Positions 18,991-27,559 of a DNA stretch of 64,000 nucleotides are shown piece by piece. Origin of the DNA: Hassallia sp050875635 (GTDB taxonomy: Bacteria; Cyanobacteriota; Cyanobacteriia; Cyanobacteriales; Nostocaceae); contig NZ_JBPAOH010000025.1 in assembly GCF_050875635.1 (NCBI RefSeq), forward strand, positions 8,695 to 72,694, read 5' to 3'. The notes under the pieces were generated by a model. The model did not search any database, was not told the origin of the DNA, and was given only the letters and a program-made list of their open reading frames with translations. Numbering within the stretch: position 1 is the first letter of the stretch; the number at the start of each line of letters is the position of its first letter. Made by a program: the position numbers and the translations under genes.

Positions 18991-20091
18991 ATGAAAATTG
19001 CTCTAGTCCATGATTACTTAACCCAGCGCGGTGGGGCAGAGCGCGTCTTTGAATTGCTGTGTAAGCGATACCCAGAAGCTGACATTTTCACATCTTTGTA
19101 CGATCGCCAACAAACGATTGATTTAGGCGATCGTATAGTTAACACAACTTTCTTGCAAAGCATTCCAGGTGCAGCTAAGTATTTCCGTTTAATGGCTCCT
19201 TTTTATTTTCCTGCCTTTCGAGCCTTAGACCTGCAAGACTACGATCTCATCATCAGTAGTAGTACCAGCTTCGCCAAAGCAGTCAGAAAAAACCCAAATT
19301 CCCGCCACATTTGCTTTTGTCATAATGTTACCCGTTTCTTGTGGGATACAGAAACTTATTTACGCGAGTATGGAGACTATCGATATTTTGCACCTTTAAT
19401 CGAACAAGTCTTTGATGTCATGAGAAAGGTAGACCTGACTTATGCACAAGAACCTGATCTTTACATTGCTAATTCGAGTATTGTAGCTCGTCGCATTCAA
19501 AAAATTTACAACAAAAAAGCTATTGTAATTAATTACCCAATTGATACAAAAAAGTTTATTTATTCAGATATAAAAGATGAATATTATCTAGCCTCAGCCC
19601 GGATGATCAGCTATAAGCGCCTTGATATAATAGTTGAAGCTTTTAATTGGCTGGGGTGGCGGTTATTAATATCAGGCAACGGTCCAGAACAAGAACGGTT
19701 AAAATCCAAAGCATTAGATAATATTGAGTTTTTGGGACATGTAACTGATGCACGACGCACTCAGTTGTTTTCTAGAGCTACATCTGTTATAGTGGCAGCT
19801 TTAGAAGATTACGGATTAGTTCCAGTAGAGGCTAATGCTAGTGGAACACCAGTCATAGCTTATGGAGCAGGTGGGGTATTAGATACTCAGGTACCTGGAA
19901 AGACAGGAGTCTTTTTTAAGAGACAAACACCCGAATCTCTACAAACCGCACTACTAGAAGCCAGGGAAATCAATTGGGATTATGCCGACATCCGCAATCA
20001 TGCTGTGACACATTTTTCGGAAGAGGCATTTTTTAATCAAGTAGAGCAAGTTATTGACCAAACTTGTAGCCTACATCCATCATTCATTTAA
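18991..20091 (+). CDS. Glycosyltransferase family 4 protein
   Basis: 366 residues. It has the GT-B architecture: N-terminal MKIALVHDYLTQRGGAERVFELL and C-terminal donor-binding VAALEDYGLVPVEANASGTPVIAYGAGGV, containing the E-x7-E type region of GT4. The nucleotide-binding loop is in RMISYKRLDIIVEAF. GT4 enzymes are retaining transferases using GDP- or UDP-sugars. The gene lies 24 bp ahead of the Wzc-like gene, suggesting co-transcription. In many cyanobacterial envelope-polysaccharide clusters such a GT4 (annotated mannosyltransferase-like) adjoins the co-polymerase. Donor specificity cannot be read here. Confidence 0.9.
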   Translation: MKIALVHDYLTQRGGAERVFELLCKRYPEADIFTSLYDRQQTIDLGDRIVNTTFLQSIPGAAKYFRLMAPFYFPAFRALDLQDYDLIISSSTSFAKAVRKNPNSRHICFCHNVTRFLWDTETYLREYGDYRYFAPLIEQVFDVMRKVDLTYAQEPDLYIANSSIVARRIQKIYNKKAIVINYPIDTKKFIYSDIKDEYYLASARMISYKRLDIIVEAFNWLGWRLLISGNGPEQERLKSKALDNIEFLGHVTDARRTQLFSRATSVIVAALEDYGLVPVEANASGTPVIAYGAGGVLDTQVPGKTGVFFKRQTPESLQTALLEAREINWDYADIRNHAVTHFSEEAFFNQVEQVIDQTCSLHPSFI

Positions 20092-20115
20092 ACTGTTAGC
20101 TAAGGGATAGTAAAC

Positions 20116-22347
20116 GTGATTCAAACTAGTAGTCTAAATCCCAATGTAAATCCAATTGCTGAAACAGAACCGGGTTACGGACAACTGTTTGCAGTTTTAA
20201 TCCGGAGATTTCCTTGGTTTTTAGCAGTATTTATTGCTTCGGTAGGTGTTGCAGGTTATTTAACTTCTAAAACACAGCCTACCTACAAAAGCACGATGCA
20301 GTTGCAGATAGAACCTAACTATCAGGGTAAACCAGAAGGAGCTGGAGCAGAAAATAAGTTTACCGAGTCTAGTGTTCAGATAGACGTTGCAACCCAGCTG
20401 AACGTGATGAAGAGTTCTGGACTTATTCAAAGAGCGGTTGATAAACTTAAGCCAGAGTATCCAGATATAACTGTAGGTGAAATTAAAGGCTCTTTACTTT
20501 TGGAGCAATTAAGAACAAAAGAAGATAATGTTGCTACTAAAATATTTGAAGCAAACTACACTAGCACAAGTCCAGAAAAGACACAAAAAGTTCTAGATGC
20601 AATTCAGAAAGTTTATCTAGAATACAACATCAAACAGCAAGATGAGCGTTTAAGAAAGGGTCTGAAAAATGTCAGAGAACAGTTAAAAACGGTACGTGAT
20701 GATTTGACAGAATCTGAGAGAAAACTACAACAGTTCCGCAGTACTAAGAATTTTATTGACCCAGAACAACAGGCAAAAACTCTAGAAGACGATTTGAACA
20801 GAATTGTCCAGGTACGACGCGAAACCCGTTCTCTGTATGAGGAAACTTTGGCTCGGCAAAAATCTTTGGAAGAACAACTAAAGCGTACTCCACAAAACGC
20901 TTTAGTTGCTTCTCGTCTGAGTCAGTCTACTCGCTACCAAGGGTTACTTAACGAAATCCAAAAAACCGAACTGGCTTTAGCACAGGAACGCTTGCGTTTC
21001 ACAGATGAGACTCCCAGCGTACAAAAACTGATAGAACAGCTTCAAAGCCAGAAGCAATTATTGCAACAAGAGGTAGGACGGACTTTAGGGGGTAGCAGTG
21101 CTACTGTTAAGGCTGTTGGAGATACTTTATTACAACAAGGACAGCTTGGTCAAATTGACCTCAACCTTGCCGGTCAGCTAGCAGAAACACAAACAAATAT
21201 AGTTGCTTTAAGTGCTCGCGATCAAACTCTGGCACCAAAAGAGATTCAATTGCGCGAACAGCTCAAACGATACCCAGCTTTGTTGGCTGAGTACAATCGC
21301 TTACAACCGCAGATACAACTTAGCCGTGAAACGTTGCAAAACCTTTTGAAATCTGAGCAGGAATTGCGGCAGGAACTTGACAAGGGTGGATTTAATTGGC
21401 AAATTTTGGAACCACCCCAAAAAGGTCAACAGATGGGTCCCAACCTTCAGCAAAACCTTCTACTAGGTGCAGTGGTAGGGTTAATGTTGGGAGGAATTGC
21501 TGCCTTTGTCCGGGAAGCCGGTGATGATTCTGTTCATACTACTGCTGAGTTGGAGAAGCAGGTTGCCTTGCCGTTGTTGGGAACTACTCCTAAGTTGCCC
21601 CCAGCCAAACCCAGAGAATCAGTGATCAAGTTGCCTTTTGGCAAGCCAGAAGTACTAGCTCCCTGGACAATTCAGGTACTGCAATCTCCACCGCGTTGGG
21701 AATCGCTGGATTTGATTTATAAAAATATTGAACTGGTAAATACTGTTGCTACGTTCAAATCTTTGATGATCACTTCGGCTTTGCCGGATGAGGGTAAGTC
21801 CGCATTAGCGTTGGGTCTAGCGATGAGTGCTGCCCGTTTACACAAAAGAGTATTGCTAATTGATGCAAACTTACGCGATCCCAGCCTGCACAAACAACTC
21901 AATCTGCCAAATGAACAGGGGCTTTCATCTCTGCTGTCAAGTGATGTTGCTCTACCCAACCAAATTAGTATTCAATCTTCAGGTTCATCTTACATTGATA
22001 TTTTGACCGCAGGACCTGCACCAGGCGATCCAGCTAATTTATTGAGTTCCCCGCGCATGACGCAATTGATGAAAGCATTTGAGGAAAACTACGATTTAGT
22101 ACTCATTGATGCTTCTCCGGTTTTGGGCATGGTGGATGCTCTACTCACAGCATCATCTTGTCGCAGCGTGGTCATGGTGGCAAGTATCGGTAGGGTAACT
22201 CGAACTCAACTGGCACAGGCTACAACGATGTTGAGCAAGTTAAACTTGGTTGGGGTTGTCGCAAATGGAGTATCTAATTCTAGCAGTACGTATGTACCCT
22301 ATGTAAAGCCACAACGATTGGCGTTGAAAGGAACTGTGGAAAAATAG
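20116..22347 (+). CDS. Wzc-like polysaccharide co-polymerase / BY-kinase
   Basis: 743 residues with a GTG start, 24 bp after the GT4 gene. The N-terminal Wzz domain has a first transmembrane span (FPWFLAVFIASVGVAGYL, ~34-51). Long coiled-coil periplasmic segments (~190-420) and a second span (LLLGAVVGLMLGGIAAFV) follow. The cytoplasmic domain is a bacterial tyrosine kinase: Walker A ALPDEGKSALAL (~556-565), Walker A' VLLIDANLRDP (~580) and Walker B LVLIDASPVLGMVDA (~662). The A' motif carries Asn where Asp is usual. The C-terminal tail has only two tyrosines (TYVPYVKPQR). It should control chain length and export with the Wzy-like protein and transporter. In Anabaena the HEP island contains such a gene (from memory). 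Confidence 0.9.
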   Translation: MIQTSSLNPNVNPIAETEPGYGQLFAVLIRRFPWFLAVFIASVGVAGYLTSKTQPTYKSTMQLQIEPNYQGKPEGAGAENKFTESSVQIDVATQLNVMKSSGLIQRAVDKLKPEYPDITVGEIKGSLLLEQLRTKEDNVATKIFEANYTSTSPEKTQKVLDAIQKVYLEYNIKQQDERLRKGLKNVREQLKTVRDDLTESERKLQQFRSTKNFIDPEQQAKTLEDDLNRIVQVRRETRSLYEETLARQKSLEEQLKRTPQNALVASRLSQSTRYQGLLNEIQKTELALAQERLRFTDETPSVQKLIEQLQSQKQLLQQEVGRTLGGSSATVKAVGDTLLQQGQLGQIDLNLAGQLAETQTNIVALSARDQTLAPKEIQLREQLKRYPALLAEYNRLQPQIQLSRETLQNLLKSEQELRQELDKGGFNWQILEPPQKGQQMGPNLQQNLLLGAVVGLMLGGIAAFVREAGDDSVHTTAELEKQVALPLLGTTPKLPPAKPRESVIKLPFGKPEVLAPWTIQVLQSPPRWESLDLIYKNIELVNTVATFKSLMITSALPDEGKSALALGLAMSAARLHKRVLLIDANLRDPSLHKQLNLPNEQGLSSLLSSDVALPNQISIQSSGSSYIDILTAGPAPGDPANLLSSPRMTQLMKAFEENYDLVLIDASPVLGMVDALLTASSCRSVVMVASIGRVTRTQLAQATTMLSKLNLVGVVANGVSNSSSTYVPYVKPQRLALKGTVEK

Positions 22348-22401
22348 GTAGATATTTGCAAGCGGGCGTTTTGCTGAATATAAGCGACATTCCCAAGCGA
22401 T

Positions 22402-22656
22402 CTAACGCACCAAAGATCGTTGATGGTGCGTTGCGTTGGACAACACCATCCTACTGCCGCTTAATTCTTTTCTATAAATATATTGACACTGCAAGGAAGC
22501 AACTTTTGCAGTCACGCTAGTAGGGTGCGTTATGGACGTAACGTCCTAACGCACCAAAGATCGTTGATGGTGCGTTGCGTTGGACAACACCACCCTACTG
22601 CCGCTTAATTCTTTTCTATAAATATGTTGACACTGCAAGGAAGCAACTTTTGTAGT
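22402..22656. repeat. Two ~111-bp direct repeats, 144 bp apart
   Basis: 22402-22512 and 22546-22656 are nearly identical (about three substitutions). The second copy includes the last ~17 codons of the methyltransferase gene (stop at 22605), so the first copy is a duplicated gene tail plus flank. Between and within the copies lie GTGCGTTA/TAACGCAC inverted repeats of a family also found at 50684-50715 and 57554-57580. Confidence 0.85.
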
Positions 22657-23420
22657 ATGCCTAGCTTTGAGAGAGTGTAATAATATATTGATTCTGTAAA
22701 TCCACGATGTTCATAATCTGGATAAAATTCTACAGAAAAATTGCATTTTTGAGAAGTTACATACTGTTTGATTTTTGAGAGTACCAATACATCTTCTTCA
22801 GCATAAGGATTGCTGTTTACTCGCTTATAAGCCCAGTTATACAAATACTTGGGTGATGTTGGTTCGTGGAGCAATATAATTTTTCCTTGAGGTTTTAGCA
22901 CCCTTATCATTTCATTAAGAGTTTTACTAAAATCATTTTTTTCGCCGAAGTGATGAAATGCTTCAAAGGCGAAAATCCTATCAAATTGCTCTGCCTCAAA
23001 TGGAAGTTCACAGCAGTGAAAAACCCACTTCTCATCAAGGTGGGTATTCAAAATTTTTTCAAATTTTTCTGTATATTGCAAATTTGAAAGTATCAGGTCG
23101 CTGCCAACTACATAGGTATTTGGATACTCTCTTTTAATTAAGGCACTTGCCCAACAGAAGCCACCTCCCATTTCCAATACAGTTTCATTCCCAGACAGTT
23201 GCAGCCGCGACATAAGTTTGCTAAAGGTATTAATAGAAGGCGATCTGAAGGCGATCGCATCGAATATGTCATTTCCTTTATGACTCTGAACTGCTCTAAA
23301 TTCCTCAAAATTCTTATGGGCTACAATTTCTTTTTGATCGCTTTCTGTAAGAATAGCGTCGTTTAAATAATATAAAATTCCTTCATGTTCGCGAAAATTG
23401 TTGTTACGCACAGTAAGCAT
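22605..23420 (-). CDS. SAM-dependent methyltransferase (class I)
   Basis: 271 residues from the ATG at 23420, preceded by GGAG at a good distance. A longer frame upstream is AT-rich and unlikely. SAM-binding motif I is VLEMGGGFCWASALI, followed by VVGSDL (motif II Asp) and FDRIFAFEAFHHF (post-I). IRVLKPQGKIILLHEP is the family's motif III region. It could methylate a sugar or another small molecule. It sits at the point where the plus-strand and minus-strand halves of the polysaccharide locus converge. Its 3' end is duplicated just downstream. The substrate is unknown. Confidence 0.82.
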   Translation of the reverse strand: MLTVRNNNFREHEGILYYLNDAILTESDQKEIVAHKNFEEFRAVQSHKGNDIFDAIAFRSPSINTFSKLMSRLQLSGNETVLEMGGGFCWASALIKREYPNTYVVGSDLILSNLQYTEKFEKILNTHLDEKWVFHCCELPFEAEQFDRIFAFEAFHHFGEKNDFSKTLNEMIRVLKPQGKIILLHEPTSPKYLYNWAYKRVNSNPYAEEDVLVLSKIKQYVTSQKCNFSVEFYPDYEHRGFTESIYYYTLSKLGILQKLLPCSVNIFIEKN

Positions 23421-23961
23421 ATCAGCGTCTCCATTAGTTAATATATATATATATACTACCGTATATTTTTTGACCTTATTATTAATATTTATGAAAAAAT
23501 GCATTAACGTAATTAATAATTATTAATTCATAATTCATAATTAAAAAGGGTTTAATTCCCCTGCCTCCTATAAGCTTTCCTGTTACATCGGGGCTTTAAA
23601 TCCACATGGTTAACATAATTATGAATTATAAATTATGAATTATAAATTTTTCAATAGCACATTCATTCGCGGTAAATAAGATATGGAAACGCGCACAGAA
23701 AATAGACGTGGCGAATTTATTTGAAAGACTTTTCTCACGTCTAATTTGTTTTTGAACGAAGGAAGAAGAAAGAAGGAAGAAGGAAGAAGTTTGGTTTAAG
23801 TATTGGTATTCTGACCCCAACCTAAAACGAGCAACGCATAGGCGTTGGGGTTTTGAACCCCCGTGGGTAGAGGTTTGAAGTTTGAATAAATTCACATCGA
23901 TCTTCTGACTTCAAACCTCACACCGATGGATTAACGCCTGCAAATATGCCTTGTTTTTTGT
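23421..23961. other. Spacer with AT-rich inverted repeats and purine-rich tracts
   Basis: No gene supported. AT-rich inverted repeats built from ATAATTCATAATT/AATTATGAATTAT occur at about 23510-23546 and 23617-23650. A purine-rich GAAGGAAGAA tract lies at 23757-23790. Short open frames here have no family features. Confidence 0.5.
23870..23919 (-). terminator. Inverted repeat downstream of the minus-strand GT operon
   Basis: Arms GAGGTTTGAAGT and ACTTCAAACCTC (12 bp, perfect) flank a 26-base loop. It begins about 42 bp beyond the stop codon of the last gene of the minus-strand cluster. No clear T-run follows, so termination is likely but not certain. Confidence 0.45.
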
Positions 23962-25107
23962 TTAAGTTAAAGGCAAAGCATTAACTTCAGAAACATTTGA
24001 CACCGCAGAGTGAAGGGCATTTATAAAGTTTTGGGCGTAACGTTGGGTAGAAAAATCGAGGGCACGTTGTCGCGCTGCGACTGCGGCATTACGGGCAAAT
24101 TCTTGGTCGTCAAGATAACGGAGAATTGCGATCGCTAATGCATCTGCATCACCATAAGGCGTTAACAGCCCATTTAAGCCGTCGGTAATTATCTCAGTCG
24201 GTCCGCCAGCATTGCCAGCAATCACGGGTTTGCCTAACGCCATTGCCTCGATAACCACCAAACCAAACGGTTCGTTATCAGAAGCATGAACAAATACGTC
24301 CATTGCTTGCATCCATTCTGGGACATTGCGTTGTAGCCCGACTGCCAGAACGCGATCGCTTAAGTCCAACGCTGTTATTTTCTCTTTTAAAAACTCCCCA
24401 TAATCCGGTTCCAAATCATGCTTACCCCCAATTACCACACAATGGGCATCGGGATACTTCTGCAAGACTTTCGGCATTGCCTCCACAACAACGTGCATTC
24501 CCTTCCAGCGTTGCAATCGCCCGACAATTCCAATTAAAGGTCCATCCAACGGCAAACCCAGCTTTGAGCGCATCGTGGCTGGAGTTGGCAGAACAGCCGG
24601 ATCGAAACGGTCTAGCGCCACCCCTGGATGCACTAAATATACTGGGGTTTTCGGTAAAATTTTTGACTGCGCCTCTTGAATAGCTTTAGTAATTGTGACT
24701 ACACCACGCGCTGGCATCAAATTGACCATGCGCTTTAAAAAGCTTTTATTATCTGGAATTTCCTGCTGATACCACAGTGCAGGTATGCCAGCCAGCAGCG
24801 CTGCCAGCCCTCCTGTGAGGTGGGATAGCCACATCCAGCTGACGATAACATCTACACCTTCGCGCTTGATTATAGAAGCTATCTTGGCTGCGGTGGCGAC
24901 TAAACGGTGCAATTCGCGCACGCGACTACCAAGCACAACTATAGCGGAAATACCAAGCGATCGCACTTGCTCTACCAAAGGACCGTCTTCACTGAAAATT
25001 ACCAACCATTCGACATCCGCATGTCGTCCTTGTTGCAGCAAGTCCCAGAAAGTCATTTCACTTCCGCCGCGTTGTTCAGCCAGTGGCATTAGGATAGCAA
25101 CTTTCAT
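23962..25107 (-). CDS. Glycosyltransferase family 4 protein
   Basis: 381 residues. GT-B features are MKVAILMPLAEQRGGSEMTFWDLL, LIGIVGRLQRWKGMHVVVEAMP, and the donor site FVHASDNEPFGLVVIEAMALGKPVIAGNAGGPTE split by the usual E-x7-E spacing. Its start codon overlaps the stop of the upstream Wzy-like gene by four bases (ATGA), so the two are translationally coupled. It is the last gene of the minus-strand polysaccharide operon. It probably adds a sugar to the repeat unit at the cytoplasmic face. Donor and acceptor are unknown. Confidence 0.92.
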   Translation of the reverse strand: MKVAILMPLAEQRGGSEMTFWDLLQQGRHADVEWLVIFSEDGPLVEQVRSLGISAIVVLGSRVRELHRLVATAAKIASIIKREGVDVIVSWMWLSHLTGGLAALLAGIPALWYQQEIPDNKSFLKRMVNLMPARGVVTITKAIQEAQSKILPKTPVYLVHPGVALDRFDPAVLPTPATMRSKLGLPLDGPLIGIVGRLQRWKGMHVVVEAMPKVLQKYPDAHCVVIGGKHDLEPDYGEFLKEKITALDLSDRVLAVGLQRNVPEWMQAMDVFVHASDNEPFGLVVIEAMALGKPVIAGNAGGPTEIITDGLNGLLTPYGDADALAIAILRYLDDQEFARNAAVAARQRALDFSTQRYAQNFINALHSAVSNVSEVNALPLT

Positions 25108-26582
25108 GTAATTGACCTCTGATTAAGTACAGTCATGCCTTGAGATTGATTTGGCGTAGTAATTCCTTGATGCTGATAGTACTTATGCGCTGCCATAGCC
25201 ATAGCCAAAAATCCCCAAAGAATCATCCCTGCTATACTTAGCATTCCGCTACCAATAATTAACTGGGCAAAGGCAGTAAAACCAATGGCGCGGGCAGCAC
25301 TCACAAAACTGTCGAAACGGGACTCTGTATATTTGAAAACTTGATAAATCATCAAGATTAGCCCACCCAGATAAGGGATGGCTCCAAACCAGCCCAGGGT
25401 GAAAAACATATCTAAAATGCCGCTGTCAAGGACAATCACTTCTATTTGACCAGTTTTTTCGTTGACTTTCCAAGTATTTCCAAATCCATTACCCAAAGTG
25501 TTAGAAAGGGCTATACTCAGGTTTCTGTCATAGCTGCTCGATCTATCCCGAAAGCTGCCATCTTCTTGAAGATTGACAAAAGTTTCAACACGTTTTGATA
25601 CAACAGAAGAAATTGGCTCAATAGTCAGCAATGGCGCAACACACACTATCATCACCAAAATTATGGTAATTAAGCGCATTTGAATCCGCGCTTTTACCGA
25701 ACCCATAATCATAATCATTCCGAATAACCAGCCCCCCCAATTGGTACGTGTTTGTGCAAGTAGAAACGACAAGTAGCCAGCTGCTGAGGCAGGAAAAATT
25801 AAAGGTCCCGATCTGGTGAACAATAACAGCAAACCAGCCTGCATTGTCGCACCAAACGGACCAATTGAGTGCATTGTACTCCAGACGCGCATTCCAAAAG
25901 GTTCAGGGTTTCCAGAACTGCTAGTCTGTAGTGATTTGACGAGCCAGTACCTGTCCCACTCCGGAGCTACCACGAATTGATATATACCGTAAACTCCTAA
26001 AATTAATACGCACCAAAGAAATGTGCGCTGAATGTTTTGGCGATAACTAGGATAATCTCGCCAGTTAATAAATAAGTGAAAACCGAAGAGGAGGGGACTC
26101 AACCAGTCCAGAAGGCTGCGTGCCACCGGAACCGGTTGGTTGTGAACCAGTCCAATGAGAAAGCCATAGAACACCCCGGCAAAAGCCAAAATAAAAGGTA
26201 AGCCACCTAGACGATAGGCACTAGGAAGGTAACGGAATAAGGTGGCTATGGAAACGAACACCACTAAATAAGGTGCTACGAGCATCTGACGAGTAAAGTC
26301 CCAGCCAACTTGAAGGTCAACTAAGCGGGTAAATAACGCCGAGAGAAACCACATCCACCACGTAAAGCCTAGATAGAGAATCGGATGCCGCAAATAGAGG
26401 AATATGGCTGTTACAAAAGCTGCTATTGGATAGATTAAGCGCAGACTGGCAGTAGGACCAACGTAGCACGCTAAACAAATCAGTAAAAAGCCAAAAATTA
26501 CTATCCAACCTTGTAGCGATCGCTCTTCTGGAGAATAATTTTTTTTCAAAAAAGTATTAAAAAGTATCTGCTTGGAAGTCAC
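25104..26582 (-). CDS. Polytopic membrane protein, Wzy/O-antigen-ligase-like polymerase
   Basis: 492 residues with about ten hydrophobic spans (e.g. GWIVIFGFLLICLACYV, LITIILVMIVCVAPLLTI, AFAQLIIGSGMLSIAGMILWG). One large hydrophilic loop lies between ~330 and 390 (ETFVNLQEDGSFRDRSSSYD, then GNGFGNTWKV). This topology with a long periplasmic loop is typical of Wzy polymerases and WaaL ligases. It overlaps both neighbours by four bases, so it is translated with glycosyltransferases. It should polymerise lipid-linked repeat units in the periplasm, working with the Wzc-like protein at 20116. Sequence conservation in this family is low, so the call rests on topology and context. Confidence 0.75.
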   Translation of the reverse strand: MTSKQILFNTFLKKNYSPEERSLQGWIVIFGFLLICLACYVGPTASLRLIYPIAAFVTAIFLYLRHPILYLGFTWWMWFLSALFTRLVDLQVGWDFTRQMLVAPYLVVFVSIATLFRYLPSAYRLGGLPFILAFAGVFYGFLIGLVHNQPVPVARSLLDWLSPLLFGFHLFINWRDYPSYRQNIQRTFLWCVLILGVYGIYQFVVAPEWDRYWLVKSLQTSSSGNPEPFGMRVWSTMHSIGPFGATMQAGLLLLFTRSGPLIFPASAAGYLSFLLAQTRTNWGGWLFGMIMIMGSVKARIQMRLITIILVMIVCVAPLLTIEPISSVVSKRVETFVNLQEDGSFRDRSSSYDRNLSIALSNTLGNGFGNTWKVNEKTGQIEVIVLDSGILDMFFTLGWFGAIPYLGGLILMIYQVFKYTESRFDSFVSAARAIGFTAFAQLIIGSGMLSIAGMILWGFLAMAMAAHKYYQHQGITTPNQSQGMTVLNQRSIT

Positions 26583-27559
26583 TGTACATCTCCAGGGTGC
26601 AGGTAATTTGTTGAGAAGTTTTTCAAATTATAGTGCTGTTGCCATGTCTGCCAACCCTGAATTCGTCCCCGTAGAGATGCCAGCCACTTCTTAGATGCCA
26701 ATTTTCCTTCACTGGGTAGCAATCGCAACCACTGTACAAAACCGATCGCTTCTCGCGTACCGATTAATATTGCCCAAACCACAAATACAATGCGTTGCAC
26801 TGAGGAAAAGTATTCTAATAAAGCTAAAGTTTCATTATGTACGGCATTGCTCCAAGCGATATCATTAAAGTTATCTCGCTGATCTTCATCAAAACGCTGT
26901 GCGGGATAGTGATCCACTGCGACCAACGGATCGAAAATAATTTTCCACCCCGCTCGTCTCAACGGCAGGGTGAATGCCAATTCAAAATGTACTTGGGCAC
27001 CAGTACCTAGCATCCGCTCATCATAGCGCACTTTTTTCAGGGCGCAAAAGCGAAAACTCATATTCACTCCCTTGAGTACGTCTACCTCGCGAGCTGGTCC
27101 CACACCCAAGTGATGATTGCCAATCACCCGTCCAAACCACTGTACCCGACCGACACAGAAGCGATCGCCTACTTCTTTGATTTGAGTACCTATGTACTGC
27201 CAGTCGCGTCCACCCACAGCACCGATGCTGCTATCTGACAAAAAGTAAGCTTCGATACGTTGCAGCCAATCAGCGTGTGGTGCCGCATCGTCGTCGGTTG
27301 TGGCAACGATATCTCCCTGCGCTACATCCAAACCTGCATTCATCGCTGCTACTACTCCCGGAACTTTCACGGTTACGGTGCGTAGTGGCAGCGAATCAGA
27401 GTTAAAGGTTTGCAAAAATGTCCAAGTTTCCGCATCAATATCACGCACCGTCACCAATACTTCATCTGCTTGCCGAGTTTGCTTTTTCAGCGCTTCCAGG
27501 CAACGCATCAGGTCTAGAGGTCGGCGATAGGTGGGTATGAGAACGGTGATACTGGTCAT
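26579..27559 (-). CDS. Glycosyltransferase family 2 protein
   Basis: 326 residues. GT-A fold: MTSITVLIPTYRRPLDLMRCL, then the DxD-like VATTDDDAAPHADW (about residues 88-98) and NMSFRFCALKKVRYDERMLG in the acceptor part. The start ATG is preceded by GGAG eight bases upstream. The first 98 bp overlap, out of frame, the end of the upstream GT4 gene, which is unusual. The last four bases overlap the Wzy-like gene. A C-terminal hydrophobic stretch (IVFVVWAILIGTREAIGFV) could associate with the membrane. The sugar specificity is unknown. Confidence 0.9.
   Translation of the reverse strand: MTSITVLIPTYRRPLDLMRCLEALKKQTRQADEVLVTVRDIDAETWTFLQTFNSDSLPLRTVTVKVPGVVAAMNAGLDVAQGDIVATTDDDAAPHADWLQRIEAYFLSDSSIGAVGGRDWQYIGTQIKEVGDRFCVGRVQWFGRVIGNHHLGVGPAREVDVLKGVNMSFRFCALKKVRYDERMLGTGAQVHFELAFTLPLRRAGWKIIFDPLVAVDHYPAQRFDEDQRDNFNDIAWSNAVHNETLALLEYFSSVQRIVFVVWAILIGTREAIGFVQWLRLLPSEGKLASKKWLASLRGRIQGWQTWQQHYNLKNFSTNYLHPGDVQ

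Noticed and set aside
24303..25111. Plus-strand ORFs opposite the GT4 gene
   Set aside because: Shadow frames of a clear minus-strand glycosyltransferase; no features of their own.
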